Positions 35,999 to 44,838 of a stretch of 64,000 nucleotides of DNA are shown piece after piece. The translations under genes and the position numbers were made by a program. The number at the start of each line of letters is the position of its first letter. Positions within the stretch are counted from its first letter, which is position 1. Where the stretch lies: assembly GCF_027568575.1 (NCBI RefSeq), contig NZ_JANUVP010000001.1; one strand, written 5' to 3'. The notes under the pieces are model-generated. The model was given only the letters and a program-made list of their open reading frames with translations. It had not been told where the DNA came from and did not search any database. This DNA comes from Caldifermentibacillus hisashii. Its GTDB lineage: Bacteria; Bacillota; Bacilli; Bacillales; Caldibacillaceae.

Positions 35999-36140
35999 CT
36001 CCTATACGAATACCAAGTTTAGTATACGCGGTATTATTTTACAACATTTTAAGCTATTTTTCTATTATCTCTTTTCAAGTGCCTTTCCACGACAAAAGGA
36101 AAATCATTTAACATATTGATAAAAATTACAACAGGCTTCT

Positions 36141-37454
36141 CTATTTTTTTACGACTTCATATAAGGGGCGATCAAGCTTTATTAAGTCTTGATAGCTTTC
36201 TCTTTCAACAACAAGTGTTGCCTGCCCGTTTTCGACAAATACAACAGCAGGTCGCGGCAGCCGATTATAATTGCTTGCCATCGAATACCCGTAAGCACCG
36301 GTACAAAAAACAGCTAAAATATCTCCCGGTTGTGTTTTTGCCAAAGGGATATTCCAGATCAACATATCACCTGATTCACAGGCTTTACCGGCAATGGAAA
36401 CAACTTCTTTATCAGAATGGATTGCTTTATTGGCAACAAGGGCTTCATATTTTGCCTGATATAAAGCCGGACGAATATTGTCGCTCATCCCACCGTCGAC
36501 AGCTACATATTTTCTTACACCAATGACCTCTTTTGTAGAACCAATTGAATATAATGTCGTTCCTGCATCGCCAACTAATGATCTTCCCGGCTCAATCCAT
36601 ACTTCGGGTAAAGTAATATGATTTTCAGCAGCCTGCTTTTTAACTTCTGTCAGTATTGCAGAAACGTAATCTTCCGGTTCAAGCGGTGCATCCGTTTCAG
36701 TATAGCGAATGCCAAATCCCCCGCCGACATTCACGACAGTCGGTTCATACTGAAATTCTTCTTTCCATTGTGTAATATGAGTAAATAATTTGTCAATAGC
36801 TAATAAGAAACCGGTTGTTTCGAATATTTGTGATCCGATATGGCAATGAATGCCCAACACGTTAAAAGAGGAGGACAATGCTGTATCCAACGCATGTTTT
36901 GCTTGACCGCTATTTAAATCAAATCCGAATTTTGAATCTTCCTGACCGGTTAAAATATAATCATGTGTATGAGCTTCAATACCCGGTGTGACCCGAAGCA
37001 AAATATTCACTTTTACATTTTTTTCCCGACAAAGCTGATCAAGGATATCCAATTCATAAAAATTATCAACAACAAAACAGCCGACCCGATAATCTAATGC
37101 CATCTCAATTTCTGCCGGGCTTTTATTATTCCCGTGAAAATGAATTTTTTCCGGGGGGAAACCGGCCATCATTGCTGTATATAATTCTCCACCGGATACA
37201 ACATCCAGTGCAAGTCCTTCTTCATTTATCACTTGTAAAATTGCTAAAGACGAAAAAGCTTTACTTGCATAAGCTACTTGGCCCGGCATACCAGCTTTTT
37301 GAAAAGCACCGACAAAGCTTCTCGCCCGCTTCCGAATCAATTCTACATCATATACATAAAGCGGTGTTCCAAATTGGTTTGCCAACTCCACTGTGTCACA
37401 ACCACCAATTTCCAAATGACCGTACTGATTCACACACATTGTCCCGTGTAACAT
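36141..37454 (-). CDS. lysA: Diaminopimelate decarboxylase
   Basis: PLP enzyme for the last step of lysine biosynthesis, decarboxylating meso-diaminopimelate. 437 aa; PLP-lysine in YASKAFSS (near residue 63), HFHGNNKS, HCHIGSQI (near 200), GGGFGI (near 242) and the CESGD active-site motif near 355. The ATG at 37454 follows GAGGTGAG at 5 nt. It lies between ribT and the spoVA operon, as lysA does relative to spoVA in Bacillus subtilis. No lysine riboswitch is visible in the short upstream region. Confidence 0.96.
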   Translation of the reverse strand: MLHGTMCVNQYGHLEIGGCDTVELANQFGTPLYVYDVELIRKRARSFVGAFQKAGMPGQVAYASKAFSSLAILQVINEEGLALDVVSGGELYTAMMAGFPPEKIHFHGNNKSPAEIEMALDYRVGCFVVDNFYELDILDQLCREKNVKVNILLRVTPGIEAHTHDYILTGQEDSKFGFDLNSGQAKHALDTALSSSFNVLGIHCHIGSQIFETTGFLLAIDKLFTHITQWKEEFQYEPTVVNVGGGFGIRYTETDAPLEPEDYVSAILTEVKKQAAENHITLPEVWIEPGRSLVGDAGTTLYSIGSTKEVIGVRKYVAVDGGMSDNIRPALYQAKYEALVANKAIHSDKEVVSIAGKACESGDMLIWNIPLAKTQPGDILAVFCTGAYGYSMASNYNRLPRPAVVFVENGQATLVVERESYQDLIKLDRPLYEVVKK

Positions 37455-37598
37455 TCCAACTCACCTCAGCTACATTTTGAACTCCCATTGATCCGAACAA
37501 TGAATCTAATCTATAATAGGAAAACTTTATCATATTCGTATTTGCATTGCAATGGATACTGTTTCATCTCAAAACATATTTTTCCGATAAATAGAAAA

Positions 37599-37622
37599 CA
37601 GCCGTATCTATTATGACGGCTG
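37599..37622 (-). terminator. Terminator of the spoVA operon
   Basis: CAGCCGT / ACGGCTG stem that includes the spoVAF stop codon, followed by TTTCTATTTATC on the minus strand. Confidence 0.7.
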
Positions 37623-39089
37623 CTTTACCCGATTTCTCGGATGGACGATACTCGGTCTGATTTTCGACCCGGGTGTGGACCTTCTTAATAAAATTTGCAT
37701 GAATGCTTTCGGTTGAAACGGGATAAACGGCCATAAGTACGGGGTATTTAATGAACGAATTTGTGCTAAATATAAGATAAAAAAGGTTGTTCCTATCACA
37801 AATCCCGGTACTTTAAAAATAGCAACCAAAATTAAAATAACTAATCTGGCAATTTTATTGGCCACACTTAATTCATAACTTGGTGTAGCAAAGGTGCCAA
37901 TTGCAGAAACGGCAACGTATAAAATCACTTCGGAAATAAATAATCCGACGTCCACAGCAATTTCCCCAATTAAAACAGCGGCGATAATGCCCATTGCTGT
38001 GGATAATGGTGTCGGCGTGTGAATGGCTGCCAACCTAAGAAATTCAATCCCCAAATCACAAATAAACAACTGCAAAATGACGGGAACATGTGATTTTTTA
38101 TTTGGTCCAATATAATTAATAGTTTCAGGTAGTAAATCCGGTTGGATAACAAAAAGTAACCAAAGAGGCAAAAGAAATAAAGATGCAAAAATACCGATAA
38201 ATCGCGTCCAGCGTATAAAGGTGCCGACTGCAGCGGATTGACGATATTCTTCGGCATGTTGGACATGATGGAAATAGGTTGTTGGCGTGATTATAACACT
38301 TGGTGAAGTATCTGCAATAATCAAAACGTGCCCCTCTAATAAGTGGGTTGCTGCAACATCCGCCCGTTCTGTGTAGCGGACAAGCGGAAAAGGATTATAC
38401 CCTTGTTTGACTAAAAATTCTTCAATCGCTTTATCTGCCATTGTTAAACCGTCAATTTTAATCTGTTCAATTTCTTTTTTAATGGTTTTGACTAAACCCG
38501 GGTTCGTTACATCTTTCAAATAAACGATGGCGATATCGGTTTTTGATCGTTCCCCTACCTTAATCAGTTCCGTTCTCAGCCGTTCATCGCGAATTCGCCT
38601 TCTAATTAATGCCGTATTCATAATAATATTTTCTACAAAACCATCTCTTGAGCCACGAACAACCTTCTCGGTATCCGGTTCTTCCGGTTGTCTTCCGGGA
38701 TAATCACGAGTATCAACAATAAATGCTTTGGGAAAACCTTCTACCAGAATGGCAATTAACCCTGAGAGCACTTGGTCAACAACTTCATCTAATGTTGTCA
38801 CTTTTTCTACGGAATTATTATTAATCCGATTATCAACTAAGTCTCCTAATTGTTCAGAAGTGATATCCTGACGATTGTCATTCAAGTGAACCAACTCTTG
38901 CAGCGTTCGCAAAATCAATAAAGTATCCGTTAAGCCGTTTACATAATAAAGATGAATTTCTTTATCTAAAACCTTGAATTTCCTTAATCCTAAATCAAAA
39001 CTGGTCCCTAAACCGACGTTATCTTTCATATACTGTTCAACTTCGGCTAATGATTTCGGAATCGGCTTCTTATTTTGTTTATCCTCCAT
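37611..39089 (-). CDS. spoVAF: Spore germination protein SpoVAF (GerA-family)
   Basis: Inner-membrane protein of 492 aa related to germinant receptor A subunits; in Bacillus subtilis it associates with FigP in an ion channel that boosts germination. Soluble N-terminal domain (about 1-270) and a membrane domain with about five helices (290-460) containing HTPTPLSTAMGIIAA. The start is the ATG at 39089 (MEDKQNKKPIPKS) after AAAGGTG; the frame above it overlaps the intergenic gap. It follows spoVAB by only 68 nt: spoVAC, spoVAD and the spoVAE genes that lie between them in Bacillus subtilis are absent. Confidence 0.94.
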   Translation of the reverse strand: MEDKQNKKPIPKSLAEVEQYMKDNVGLGTSFDLGLRKFKVLDKEIHLYYVNGLTDTLLILRTLQELVHLNDNRQDITSEQLGDLVDNRINNNSVEKVTTLDEVVDQVLSGLIAILVEGFPKAFIVDTRDYPGRQPEEPDTEKVVRGSRDGFVENIIMNTALIRRRIRDERLRTELIKVGERSKTDIAIVYLKDVTNPGLVKTIKKEIEQIKIDGLTMADKAIEEFLVKQGYNPFPLVRYTERADVAATHLLEGHVLIIADTSPSVIITPTTYFHHVQHAEEYRQSAAVGTFIRWTRFIGIFASLFLLPLWLLFVIQPDLLPETINYIGPNKKSHVPVILQLFICDLGIEFLRLAAIHTPTPLSTAMGIIAAVLIGEIAVDVGLFISEVILYVAVSAIGTFATPSYELSVANKIARLVILILVAIFKVPGFVIGTTFFILYLAQIRSLNTPYLWPFIPFQPKAFMQILLRRSTPGSKIRPSIVHPRNRVKQPS

Positions 39090-39157
39090 ATTTCCAACAC
39101 CTTTCTTAGATGTATACAATCGGTTTTGATAAAATTTTGTTACCGGGCTCGCTATGA

Positions 39158-39580
39158 TTATAAATTGACAAAGTAGAGCCAATGAAACAGCGAACCCAGT
39201 ATTTTCCCAAGCACAAGCGCAGCCAGTAAGTATAGTAACCGATCGTCTAAATGAATTCGTTTAAAAATTAACGGTAAAACATTTATAGCCTCATAAAGAG
39301 CTGCCGCCAACATACCGACAAAGACACCGTGAAAGAGCCCGATAATCATTACGAAAAACATTGGCAATTCGAGATAAATCTTTTGTAAACCAAAAACGGT
39401 TCCAACCAAAACACCTAACGTCACAGCCCATTCATAGAATAAAATCATTTTCATTGATTTCGTTAACTGCATTAATCTCGGAATAATGCCTAAAACAGTG
39501 ATAAATGCGACAAACCCTGCCCCTACCGCAAAGCCGCAAGCAAGTCCGACTCCGATTACAAAGATAATTTTAATGGCCAT
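39158..39580 (-). CDS. spoVAB: Stage V sporulation protein AB
   Basis: Membrane protein of 140 aa (141 in Bacillus subtilis) with four to five hydrophobic helices, including GLACGFAVGAGFVAFI. SpoVA proteins move dipicolinic acid into the forespore and out on germination; the exact role of AB is not known. Its ATG overlaps the spoVAA stop by one nt. Confidence 0.93.
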   Translation of the reverse strand: MAIKIIFVIGVGLACGFAVGAGFVAFITVLGIIPRLMQLTKSMKMILFYEWAVTLGVLVGTVFGLQKIYLELPMFFVMIIGLFHGVFVGMLAAALYEAINVLPLIFKRIHLDDRLLYLLAALVLGKILGSLFHWLYFVNL

Positions 39581-40203
39581 TACTCATCCATTCTTTTAAT
39601 GCTTTCTTTATTTTCATTCATAATGACATATTGATCGAGACTTTGCTGGTAGTTAAACATTTCTACTTCCAGTGGACTAGGCTCATCGTTAATCCGCTTT
39701 TTAAAAAAATGGTTAAAAAATAAAGTCATCCCTAACCCTAAACCGATCGAATAAGGAATTTGAATGGTTAAAGGTTTTTGATCTTCTATGCCCGTTAATA
39801 AGTGAAATAACTTTTGGTGTACTGTTTGCATGCTTACATCTTCATGGAAATTCATGATTGAAACGGCGGATCCGATAAATAATAACAACCAAACAATTAC
39901 AAATATCGGAATCGACATTTTTACCTTCTTCAAAATGACTTCAACAATCGTTTGTTGAGGACCCACGAGCTGTATATTAGTATCGTTTAATTGTTCTGTA
40001 ATTACTTGAATTACTTTCATTCCGTCGATGATAATAATATTATTATCTTCTTTCTTCACTTGATGAACGATTAAATTTCCCAATGTATTCATCACGGTTT
40101 TGGGTCCAGTGATCAATGCAATATCTTTCAAATAAACGGTCGCACCGGTTTTTACTTGAACCCGGTGACGGAGACGGATATAGATTGTTGTATCCAATTC
40201 CAT
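39580..40203 (-). CDS. spoVAA: Stage V sporulation protein AA
   Basis: 207-aa membrane protein with a soluble N-terminal domain (to about 90), two helices (about 97-117 and 150-170), and the very conserved DEPSPLEVEMFNYQ near residue 180. The ATG at 40203 gives MELDTTIYIRLRHRV, aligned with the homologue; a TTG at 40212 is an alternative. Upstream, minus-strand TGAAAT and AATACTA at about 14-nt spacing could be a sigma-G promoter, which would fit forespore expression. Confidence 0.93.
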   Translation of the reverse strand: MELDTTIYIRLRHRVQVKTGATVYLKDIALITGPKTVMNTLGNLIVHQVKKEDNNIIIIDGMKVIQVITEQLNDTNIQLVGPQQTIVEVILKKVKMSIPIFVIVWLLLFIGSAVSIMNFHEDVSMQTVHQKLFHLLTGIEDQKPLTIQIPYSIGLGLGMTLFFNHFFKKRINDEPSPLEVEMFNYQQSLDQYVIMNENKESIKRMDE

Positions 40204-40264
40204 CACTTCCAATTCGATTTTCTCGTACGTTTAGTATTCGTCAAGTGAGAACATTTCATGAAAA

Positions 40265-40301
40265 CCAAAAAAAACCAAATGGATCAAACATCCATTTGGT
40301 T
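40265..40301 (-). terminator. Terminator of the spoIIA operon
   Basis: Twelve-base-pair stem AACCAAATGGAT / ATCCATTTGGTT with a 5-nt loop that holds part of the sigF stop codon, followed by eight T on the minus strand. Confidence 0.9.
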
Positions 40302-41042
40302 CTTTATTTGCTTCAATATTTTCTTTTCCAATCTCGACACTTGCACTTGAGAAATTCCTAATCGGCCGGCAACTTCCGCCTGTGTTTGATCATTATAATA
40401 CCGCAAAAAGACGATAAGTTTCTCCCGATCATCCAAACCTTCAATGGCCTCTTTTAATGCGATTTTATCAAACCATTTTCCTTCTTCTTGATCCGAGATT
40501 TGATCGAGGAGCGTGATCGGGTCTCCGTCGTTTTCATAGACGATTTCATGTATGGATGTCGGAGCCATGACAGCTTCTTGGGCCAATAATATTTCATCTA
40601 CCGGAATTTCAAGATAGTCGCTTACTTCATAAATAGTCGGGGCACGTCCCAACTCTTTAGCCAGGTCATCTTTCGCCCGGCGGATTTTATTACCGACTTC
40701 CTTCAAGGATCGACTCACTTTAATTGTGCCATCGTCCCTAATGAAACGTTGGATTTCTCCAATAATCATCGGAACAGCATAGGTTGAAAATTTCACATCA
40801 TAAGATAAATCAAATTTATCTACCGACTTTAACAAACCGATACATCCTATTTGGAAAAGATCATCAGGATCATAGCCCCGGTTGAGAAACCGTTGCACAA
40901 CCGACCAGACGAGACGCATATTCCGTTCAACGATCTCATTCCTTGCTTCTTGATCTCCCGCCTGACTTTTCTTAATTAGTTCCTTGATTTCTCCATCCTT
41001 TGTAAAAGATTGATCGGAATCTTTTTTAACCTCCACATCCAT
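40284..41042 (-). CDS. sigF: RNA polymerase sigma factor SigF
   Basis: First forespore-specific sigma factor (SpoIIAC). 252 aa: region 2 with DLFQIGCIGLLKSVDKFD (near residue 65), region 3, and region 4 helix-turn-helix TQAEVAGRLGISQVQVSRLE. The ATG at 41042 (MDVEVKK) has AAGGGG at 7 nt; the GTG at 41048 lies too close to that site. It follows spoIIAB by 12 nt in the spoIIA operon. Confidence 0.97.
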   Translation of the reverse strand: MDVEVKKDSDQSFTKDGEIKELIKKSQAGDQEARNEIVERNMRLVWSVVQRFLNRGYDPDDLFQIGCIGLLKSVDKFDLSYDVKFSTYAVPMIIGEIQRFIRDDGTIKVSRSLKEVGNKIRRAKDDLAKELGRAPTIYEVSDYLEIPVDEILLAQEAVMAPTSIHEIVYENDGDPITLLDQISDQEEGKWFDKIALKEAIEGLDDREKLIVFLRYYNDQTQAEVAGRLGISQVQVSRLEKKILKQIKNQMDV

Positions 41043-41054
41043 TGGCACTACCCC

Positions 41055-41495
41055 TTAATTGAACACTGCTTTTGCATTGGACAATTTTTTTTTCAAACGG
41101 ACAACCGTTCCGTGATTTGGATCGGATTCAATTGTCATTTCATCAACAAAATTTTCCATAATGGTAAATCCCATACCGGAACGTTCTAATTCCGGTTTTG
41201 TTGTAAACAATGGTTGTTTTGCTTCCTCAATATTCGAAATACCAATACCTTCGTCACGGATTTCAAGTTCTACCGTGTCACCATCGAGCCAGGCGGAAAT
41301 ATAAACATAACCTTCCCCTTTATTTTCATAGCCATGGATAATGGCATTCGTGACCGCTTCCGAGACGGCCGTTTTAATTTCCGTCAATTCATCCATGGTC
41401 GGATCCAGTTGAGCAACAAATGCTGAAACGGTTACCCGTGCAAACGATTCGTTTCGACTTATGGCACGGAACTTTAAGTGCATTTCATTATTCAT
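41055..41495 (-). CDS. spoIIAB: Anti-sigma F factor and kinase SpoIIAB
   Basis: Binds and inhibits sigma-F and phosphorylates the anti-anti-sigma factor SpoIIAA. 146 aa GHKL ATPase: N-box EAVTNAIIHGY (near residue 48), the G1 motif DEGIGI (near 85) and GMGFTIMENF. The start codon lies one nt from the spoIIAA stop. Confidence 0.97.
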   Translation of the reverse strand: MNNEMHLKFRAISRNESFARVTVSAFVAQLDPTMDELTEIKTAVSEAVTNAIIHGYENKGEGYVYISAWLDGDTVELEIRDEGIGISNIEEAKQPLFTTKPELERSGMGFTIMENFVDEMTIESDPNHGTVVRLKKKLSNAKAVFN

Positions 41496-41496
41496 A

Positions 41497-41850
41497 TTAG
41501 GCTACCCCCAATCTATGTAAAGCTTGTTCTTCTGACGGATCAATGCGGATAATTTTATATAATCCGGACATATCCAACAGTCTTTCGATTGAAGGGGGAA
41601 CAGAACAAATAATCATTTCACCATTTGCCTGTTTCATTTGTTTGTATCTGCCCAATATGACACCAAGTCCCGAGCTATCCATAAATGATAGGTTTTCAAG
41701 ATTTAAAATTAAATGTCGAACTTGTTTTTCTTCTATGGCTTGAGAAACTTGTTCACGAACTTGATCAGCCGTATGATGGTCCAGTTCGCCGCTTAATCTC
41801 ACTACTAAAATATACTTCTCTTTCCATTCAAAATGTACTTGCAGACTCAC
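41497..41850 (-). CDS. spoIIAA: Anti-anti-sigma factor SpoIIAA
   Basis: STAS-domain protein of 117 aa; when dephosphorylated by SpoIIE it displaces sigma-F from SpoIIAB in the forespore. The phosphorylated serine is in FMDSSGLGVILGRY (near residue 58). AAGGAGG lies a few nt before the start. First gene of the operon after its sigma-H promoter. Confidence 0.97.
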   Translation of the reverse strand: MSLQVHFEWKEKYILVVRLSGELDHHTADQVREQVSQAIEEKQVRHLILNLENLSFMDSSGLGVILGRYKQMKQANGEMIICSVPPSIERLLDMSGLYKIIRIDPSEEQALHRLGVA

Positions 41851-41881
41851 TATACATGCCTCCTTCTTTCGTATAGTGAGT

Positions 41882-41911
41882 CAATTCGATATGGATCAAT
41901 GAAATTCCTTC
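41882..41911 (-). promoter_or_regulatory. Sigma-H promoter of the spoIIA operon
   Basis: Minus-strand GAAGGAATT, 12-nt spacer, ATCGAATTG, matching the sigma-H consensus RnAGGAwWW-N12-14-RnnGAATww, 32 nt before the spoIIAA start. The position agrees with the known sigma-H promoter of spoIIA. Confidence 0.8.
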
Positions 41912-41985
41912 TTGTTGACAAAACTAGTAAAAATTCGAGTTTTTCTCGTATTTTTATACAAATTTCTCCAATGCCGCTATAGCTG

Positions 41986-43152
41986 TTATTGCAGTTTTGT
42001 AAACATACTGAATGAACGTTTGTACAAAGTCCACCAGCTTGCCGGCTTCACATTCTCAGCAGCGATAGCAGAATTTTCAGAAAGGACTTTGCCGTTTTTT
42101 ATCAAAACAATTTTACCGATTTCATCCCCTTTTTTAATAGGTGCTTGAATATGTTTATTTAACTTCAAGCTCGTTTTCACATCATCCATCTTTTCACCTT
42201 TTTTGGTTAGTAGGGAAATACTTTCACCGGCAGCTATTTTTATGTTTCGCTGCTGACCTTTTTCAACTGTAACTTTACCCAATTCATCGCCCTTTGCATA
42301 AAACTGCTTCGTTTCATATTGACTAAATGCATAATCGAACATTTCGGTAATCAGTTTATTTCTCTCTTTAGATGTCGGTGCTCCGAAAACAACAGCAATC
42401 ACACGCATATCGCCTTTTTTAGCGGTAGCTGTTAAGCAATATTTCGCTTCTTTGGTGAAACCGGTTTTTAGGCCGTCAACCCCGGGATAAAATTTCACTA
42501 ACCGATTGGTATTGACAAGCCAAAATTTTTTATCCGTACCTTCACGTAAATAGGATTCATATTGACTTGTATAATTTGTAATTTTTTCATGTTTTAATAA
42601 TTCTTTGGCTAAAATGGCCATATCTCTCGCACTGCTGTAATGATTTTTCGCAGGCAGACCGGTGGCATTTTGAAATTTCGTGTCTTTTAAGCCCAGTTCT
42701 TTCGCCTTTTGATTCATCATTTTTACAAATTGCTTTTCTGAACCAGCGATTCTCTCAGCCATCGCAACCGAAGCATCGTTAGCGGAACTGATGGAAATTG
42801 CCCGGAGTAGCTCATCGACTGTCATTTCTTCACCTTCTTCAAGGAATACTTGTGAGCCCCCCATAGATGCTGCATATTCACTGGTTCTGACTTTCTCGTT
42901 CCATTGAATTTTCCCATCTTCCAATGCTTCCATAATTAAAAGCATCGTCATGATTTTTGTCATACTTGCTGGTGACAGTCTTTCATCGCTATTTTTTTCA
43001 AATAATACCGTTCCTGTATCTCTCTCAATAAGAATGGCCGATTTTGCGTTCTCCGCTAAATCTACTTTTACTTCTGAAGCAAAACTTGGAGTGGGAATAA
43101 TAGTTGCGGATATAATTAGGGCAGTGATTATCATAACTATTGACCGTTTCAT
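41986..43152 (-). CDS. dacF: D-alanyl-D-alanine carboxypeptidase DacF
   Basis: Forespore penicillin-binding protein that regulates cross-linking of spore peptidoglycan. 388 aa: signal peptide (1-26, cleavage after FAS), S11 domain with SMTK (near residue 63), SAN (near 122) and KTG (near 226), and a C-terminal beta domain with membrane-binding helix. The ATG at 43152 follows GAGGG. A sigma-F/G promoter precedes it, and read-through into spoIIA is possible because no terminator lies between them. Confidence 0.95.
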   Translation of the reverse strand: MKRSIVMIITALIISATIIPTPSFASEVKVDLAENAKSAILIERDTGTVLFEKNSDERLSPASMTKIMTMLLIMEALEDGKIQWNEKVRTSEYAASMGGSQVFLEEGEEMTVDELLRAISISSANDASVAMAERIAGSEKQFVKMMNQKAKELGLKDTKFQNATGLPAKNHYSSARDMAILAKELLKHEKITNYTSQYESYLREGTDKKFWLVNTNRLVKFYPGVDGLKTGFTKEAKYCLTATAKKGDMRVIAVVFGAPTSKERNKLITEMFDYAFSQYETKQFYAKGDELGKVTVEKGQQRNIKIAAGESISLLTKKGEKMDDVKTSLKLNKHIQAPIKKGDEIGKIVLIKNGKVLSENSAIAAENVKPASWWTLYKRSFSMFTKLQ

Positions 43153-43194
43153 GACTTTCCCTCACTTTTAGTTATAAATACGAATCTTTTTCCC

Positions 43195-43222
43195 ATTATT
43201 TCCAAGTTAAGGGATTTTATAC
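43195..43222 (-). promoter_or_regulatory. Sigma-F/sigma-G promoter of dacF
   Basis: Minus-strand GTATA, 14-nt spacer, GGAAATAAT, matching the sigma-F consensus GwATA-N15-GGnnAnAnT, 43 nt before the dacF start. Confidence 0.65.
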
Positions 43223-43292
43223 AAATTTTTCTAAAAAGAAACACGAAATTGTCTTAGTTTTAAAGTTGCCGGAAGGATATACTTTCGCATAT

Positions 43293-43324
43293 AAAGAAAA
43301 CTCGGCGATTGCCGAGTTTTCTTT
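43293..43324. terminator. Terminator after pdp (short form of the repeat hairpin)
   Basis: AAAGAAAACTCGGC-GATT-GCCGAGTTTTCTTT, a 14-bp perfect stem with a 4-nt loop six nt beyond the pdp stop. Its sequence equals hairpin 1 of the interspersed repeats and the ypfD terminator. Confidence 0.88.
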
Positions 43325-43329
43325 AAACT

Positions 43330-44634
43330 TTATTTTGATATGATTTCATGAATTAAAGGCGGTGGTGATATTTTGGAATGAGAGATTTTGATGCTATGAT
43401 ATAAAAGATTTTTTACTTCCTCGATATTTTCCGAATTCGAGTAGATTGTTAAGATTGATTCACCTTGTTCAATTGGGTCACCAACTTTTTTATTTAGAAC
43501 AATTCCGACGGCTAAATCAATCTTGGATTCTTTTGTTTCTCGTCCTGCCCCTAATTGCATGGCAGCAAGTCCGATTTTATCCGCCATCATTTTTTCAATC
43601 CAGCCGGACGCCTTTGCCGGTAGTTCTATTTTATATTTTGCTTGCGGCAGTTTTTCCAGATCATCAATACATGTTGCATCCCCGCCTTGAGAAGTAATAA
43701 ATGATTTCATCTTCTCTAATGCTTTTCCTGATTGAATAGCAGAGATAAGCATTTGCCTTGCTTCATCAACGGATTCCGCTTTTTTAGCTAAATAGACCAT
43801 TTGACTGCCCAAAGTTAAACAGAGCTCTGTCAAATCTTGGGGCCCTGTTCCTTTTAACGTCGCAATTGCCTCTTTCACTTCCAGCGCATTCCCGATTGCA
43901 AAGCCGAGCGGTTGATCCATATCTGAAATAACAGCCATTGTTTTTCTGCCTACACTGTTACCAATCTCAACCATCGTCTCAGCAAGCTCTTTTGCATCTG
44001 CGACATTTTTCATAAACGCACCGGAGCCAACTTTTACATCCAGTACGATACAATCCGCTCCGGCTGCAATTTTTTTACTCATTATCGAGCTGGCAATTAA
44101 TGGAATACTATTGACGGTCCCCGTTACATCCCGCAGTGCATACAGTTTTTTATCTGCCGGTGTTAAATTTCCGCTTTGACCAACTACTGCAATTTTTTGC
44201 TCGTTAACAAGTTGAATAAATTCATCCTTCGTTAGCTCTACATGAAATCCCGGAAACGATTCCAGTTTATCAATGGTTCCGCCGGTATGACCGAGACCGC
44301 GACCGCTCATTTTCGCAACCGGGACACCGACGGAAGCGACAAGCGGCCCTAATACTAAAGTTGTTGTATCTCCTACACCGCCGGTAGAATGTTTATCTAC
44401 TTTGATTCCTTCAATTTTTGACAGATCGACTTGATCACCTGAATGGACCATTGACATTGTTAAATCTTTTCGTTCACGATGATTCATCCCTTGAAAATAA
44501 ATAGCCATTAATAAAGCGCTCGCTTGATAATCGGGAATTGTTCCGTCTGTGTAGCCTTTAATGAAAAACTGAATCTCTTCCGTTGTCAGTTCATAACCAT
44601 CCCGCTTTTTTTCAATAATATCAATCATTCTCAT
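43330..44634 (-). CDS. pdp: Pyrimidine-nucleoside phosphorylase
   Basis: Phosphorolysis of uridine, deoxyuridine and thymidine for nucleoside catabolism. 434 aa; thymidine/pyrimidine phosphorylase signature GRGLGHTGGTIDKLE (near residue 110) and the phosphate-binding KHSTGGVGD (near 80). The ATG at 44634 (MRMIDIIEKK) has GGTGA at 6 nt; a TTG one codon earlier is less likely. In Bacillus deoB and pdp are neighbours; here an interspersed repeat separates them. Confidence 0.95.
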   Translation of the reverse strand: MRMIDIIEKKRDGYELTTEEIQFFIKGYTDGTIPDYQASALLMAIYFQGMNHRERKDLTMSMVHSGDQVDLSKIEGIKVDKHSTGGVGDTTTLVLGPLVASVGVPVAKMSGRGLGHTGGTIDKLESFPGFHVELTKDEFIQLVNEQKIAVVGQSGNLTPADKKLYALRDVTGTVNSIPLIASSIMSKKIAAGADCIVLDVKVGSGAFMKNVADAKELAETMVEIGNSVGRKTMAVISDMDQPLGFAIGNALEVKEAIATLKGTGPQDLTELCLTLGSQMVYLAKKAESVDEARQMLISAIQSGKALEKMKSFITSQGGDATCIDDLEKLPQAKYKIELPAKASGWIEKMMADKIGLAAMQLGAGRETKESKIDLAVGIVLNKKVGDPIEQGESILTIYSNSENIEEVKNLLYHSIKISHSKISPPPLIHEIISK

Positions 44635-44663
44635 CAATTTTCACCGTCCTGGCATCTTTTTTC

Positions 44664-44820
44664 AGCTAATAGGAAAGTATAAATTTTTCAATTTCTACTT
44701 TCCTAACGCATAAGTGCACTGAAAGACTTCGGTAGCATTACCTCGCAAGCGAAAATGTTTTTTCGCTGAACTACGGCTCTGCTCTTGCCTAAAGGCTCGG
44801 CAATCGCCGAGTTTTCTTTA
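44664..44820 (-). repeat. Hairpin-bounded interspersed repeat, copy B (long form)
   Basis: Read on the minus strand: AAAGAAAACTCGGC-GATT-GCCGAG, CCTTTAGG, the AGAGCAGAGCCGTAGTT block, an inner hairpin GCGAAAAAACATTTTCGC, a GGTAATGCTACC palindrome, CTTATGCGTTAGGAAAGTAG, and the closing TAGGAAAGTA ... TACTTTCCTA hairpin. Outside the middle it matches copy A closely. It lies between deoB and pdp with its hairpin 1 towards the deoB stop. Confidence 0.85.
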
Positions 44821-44838
44821 AACTTACTAATAAAAAAT

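Noticed and set aside
37455..37610. Lysine riboswitch ahead of lysA
   Set aside because: The 156 nt between spoVAF and lysA are too short and lack the L-box conserved blocks.
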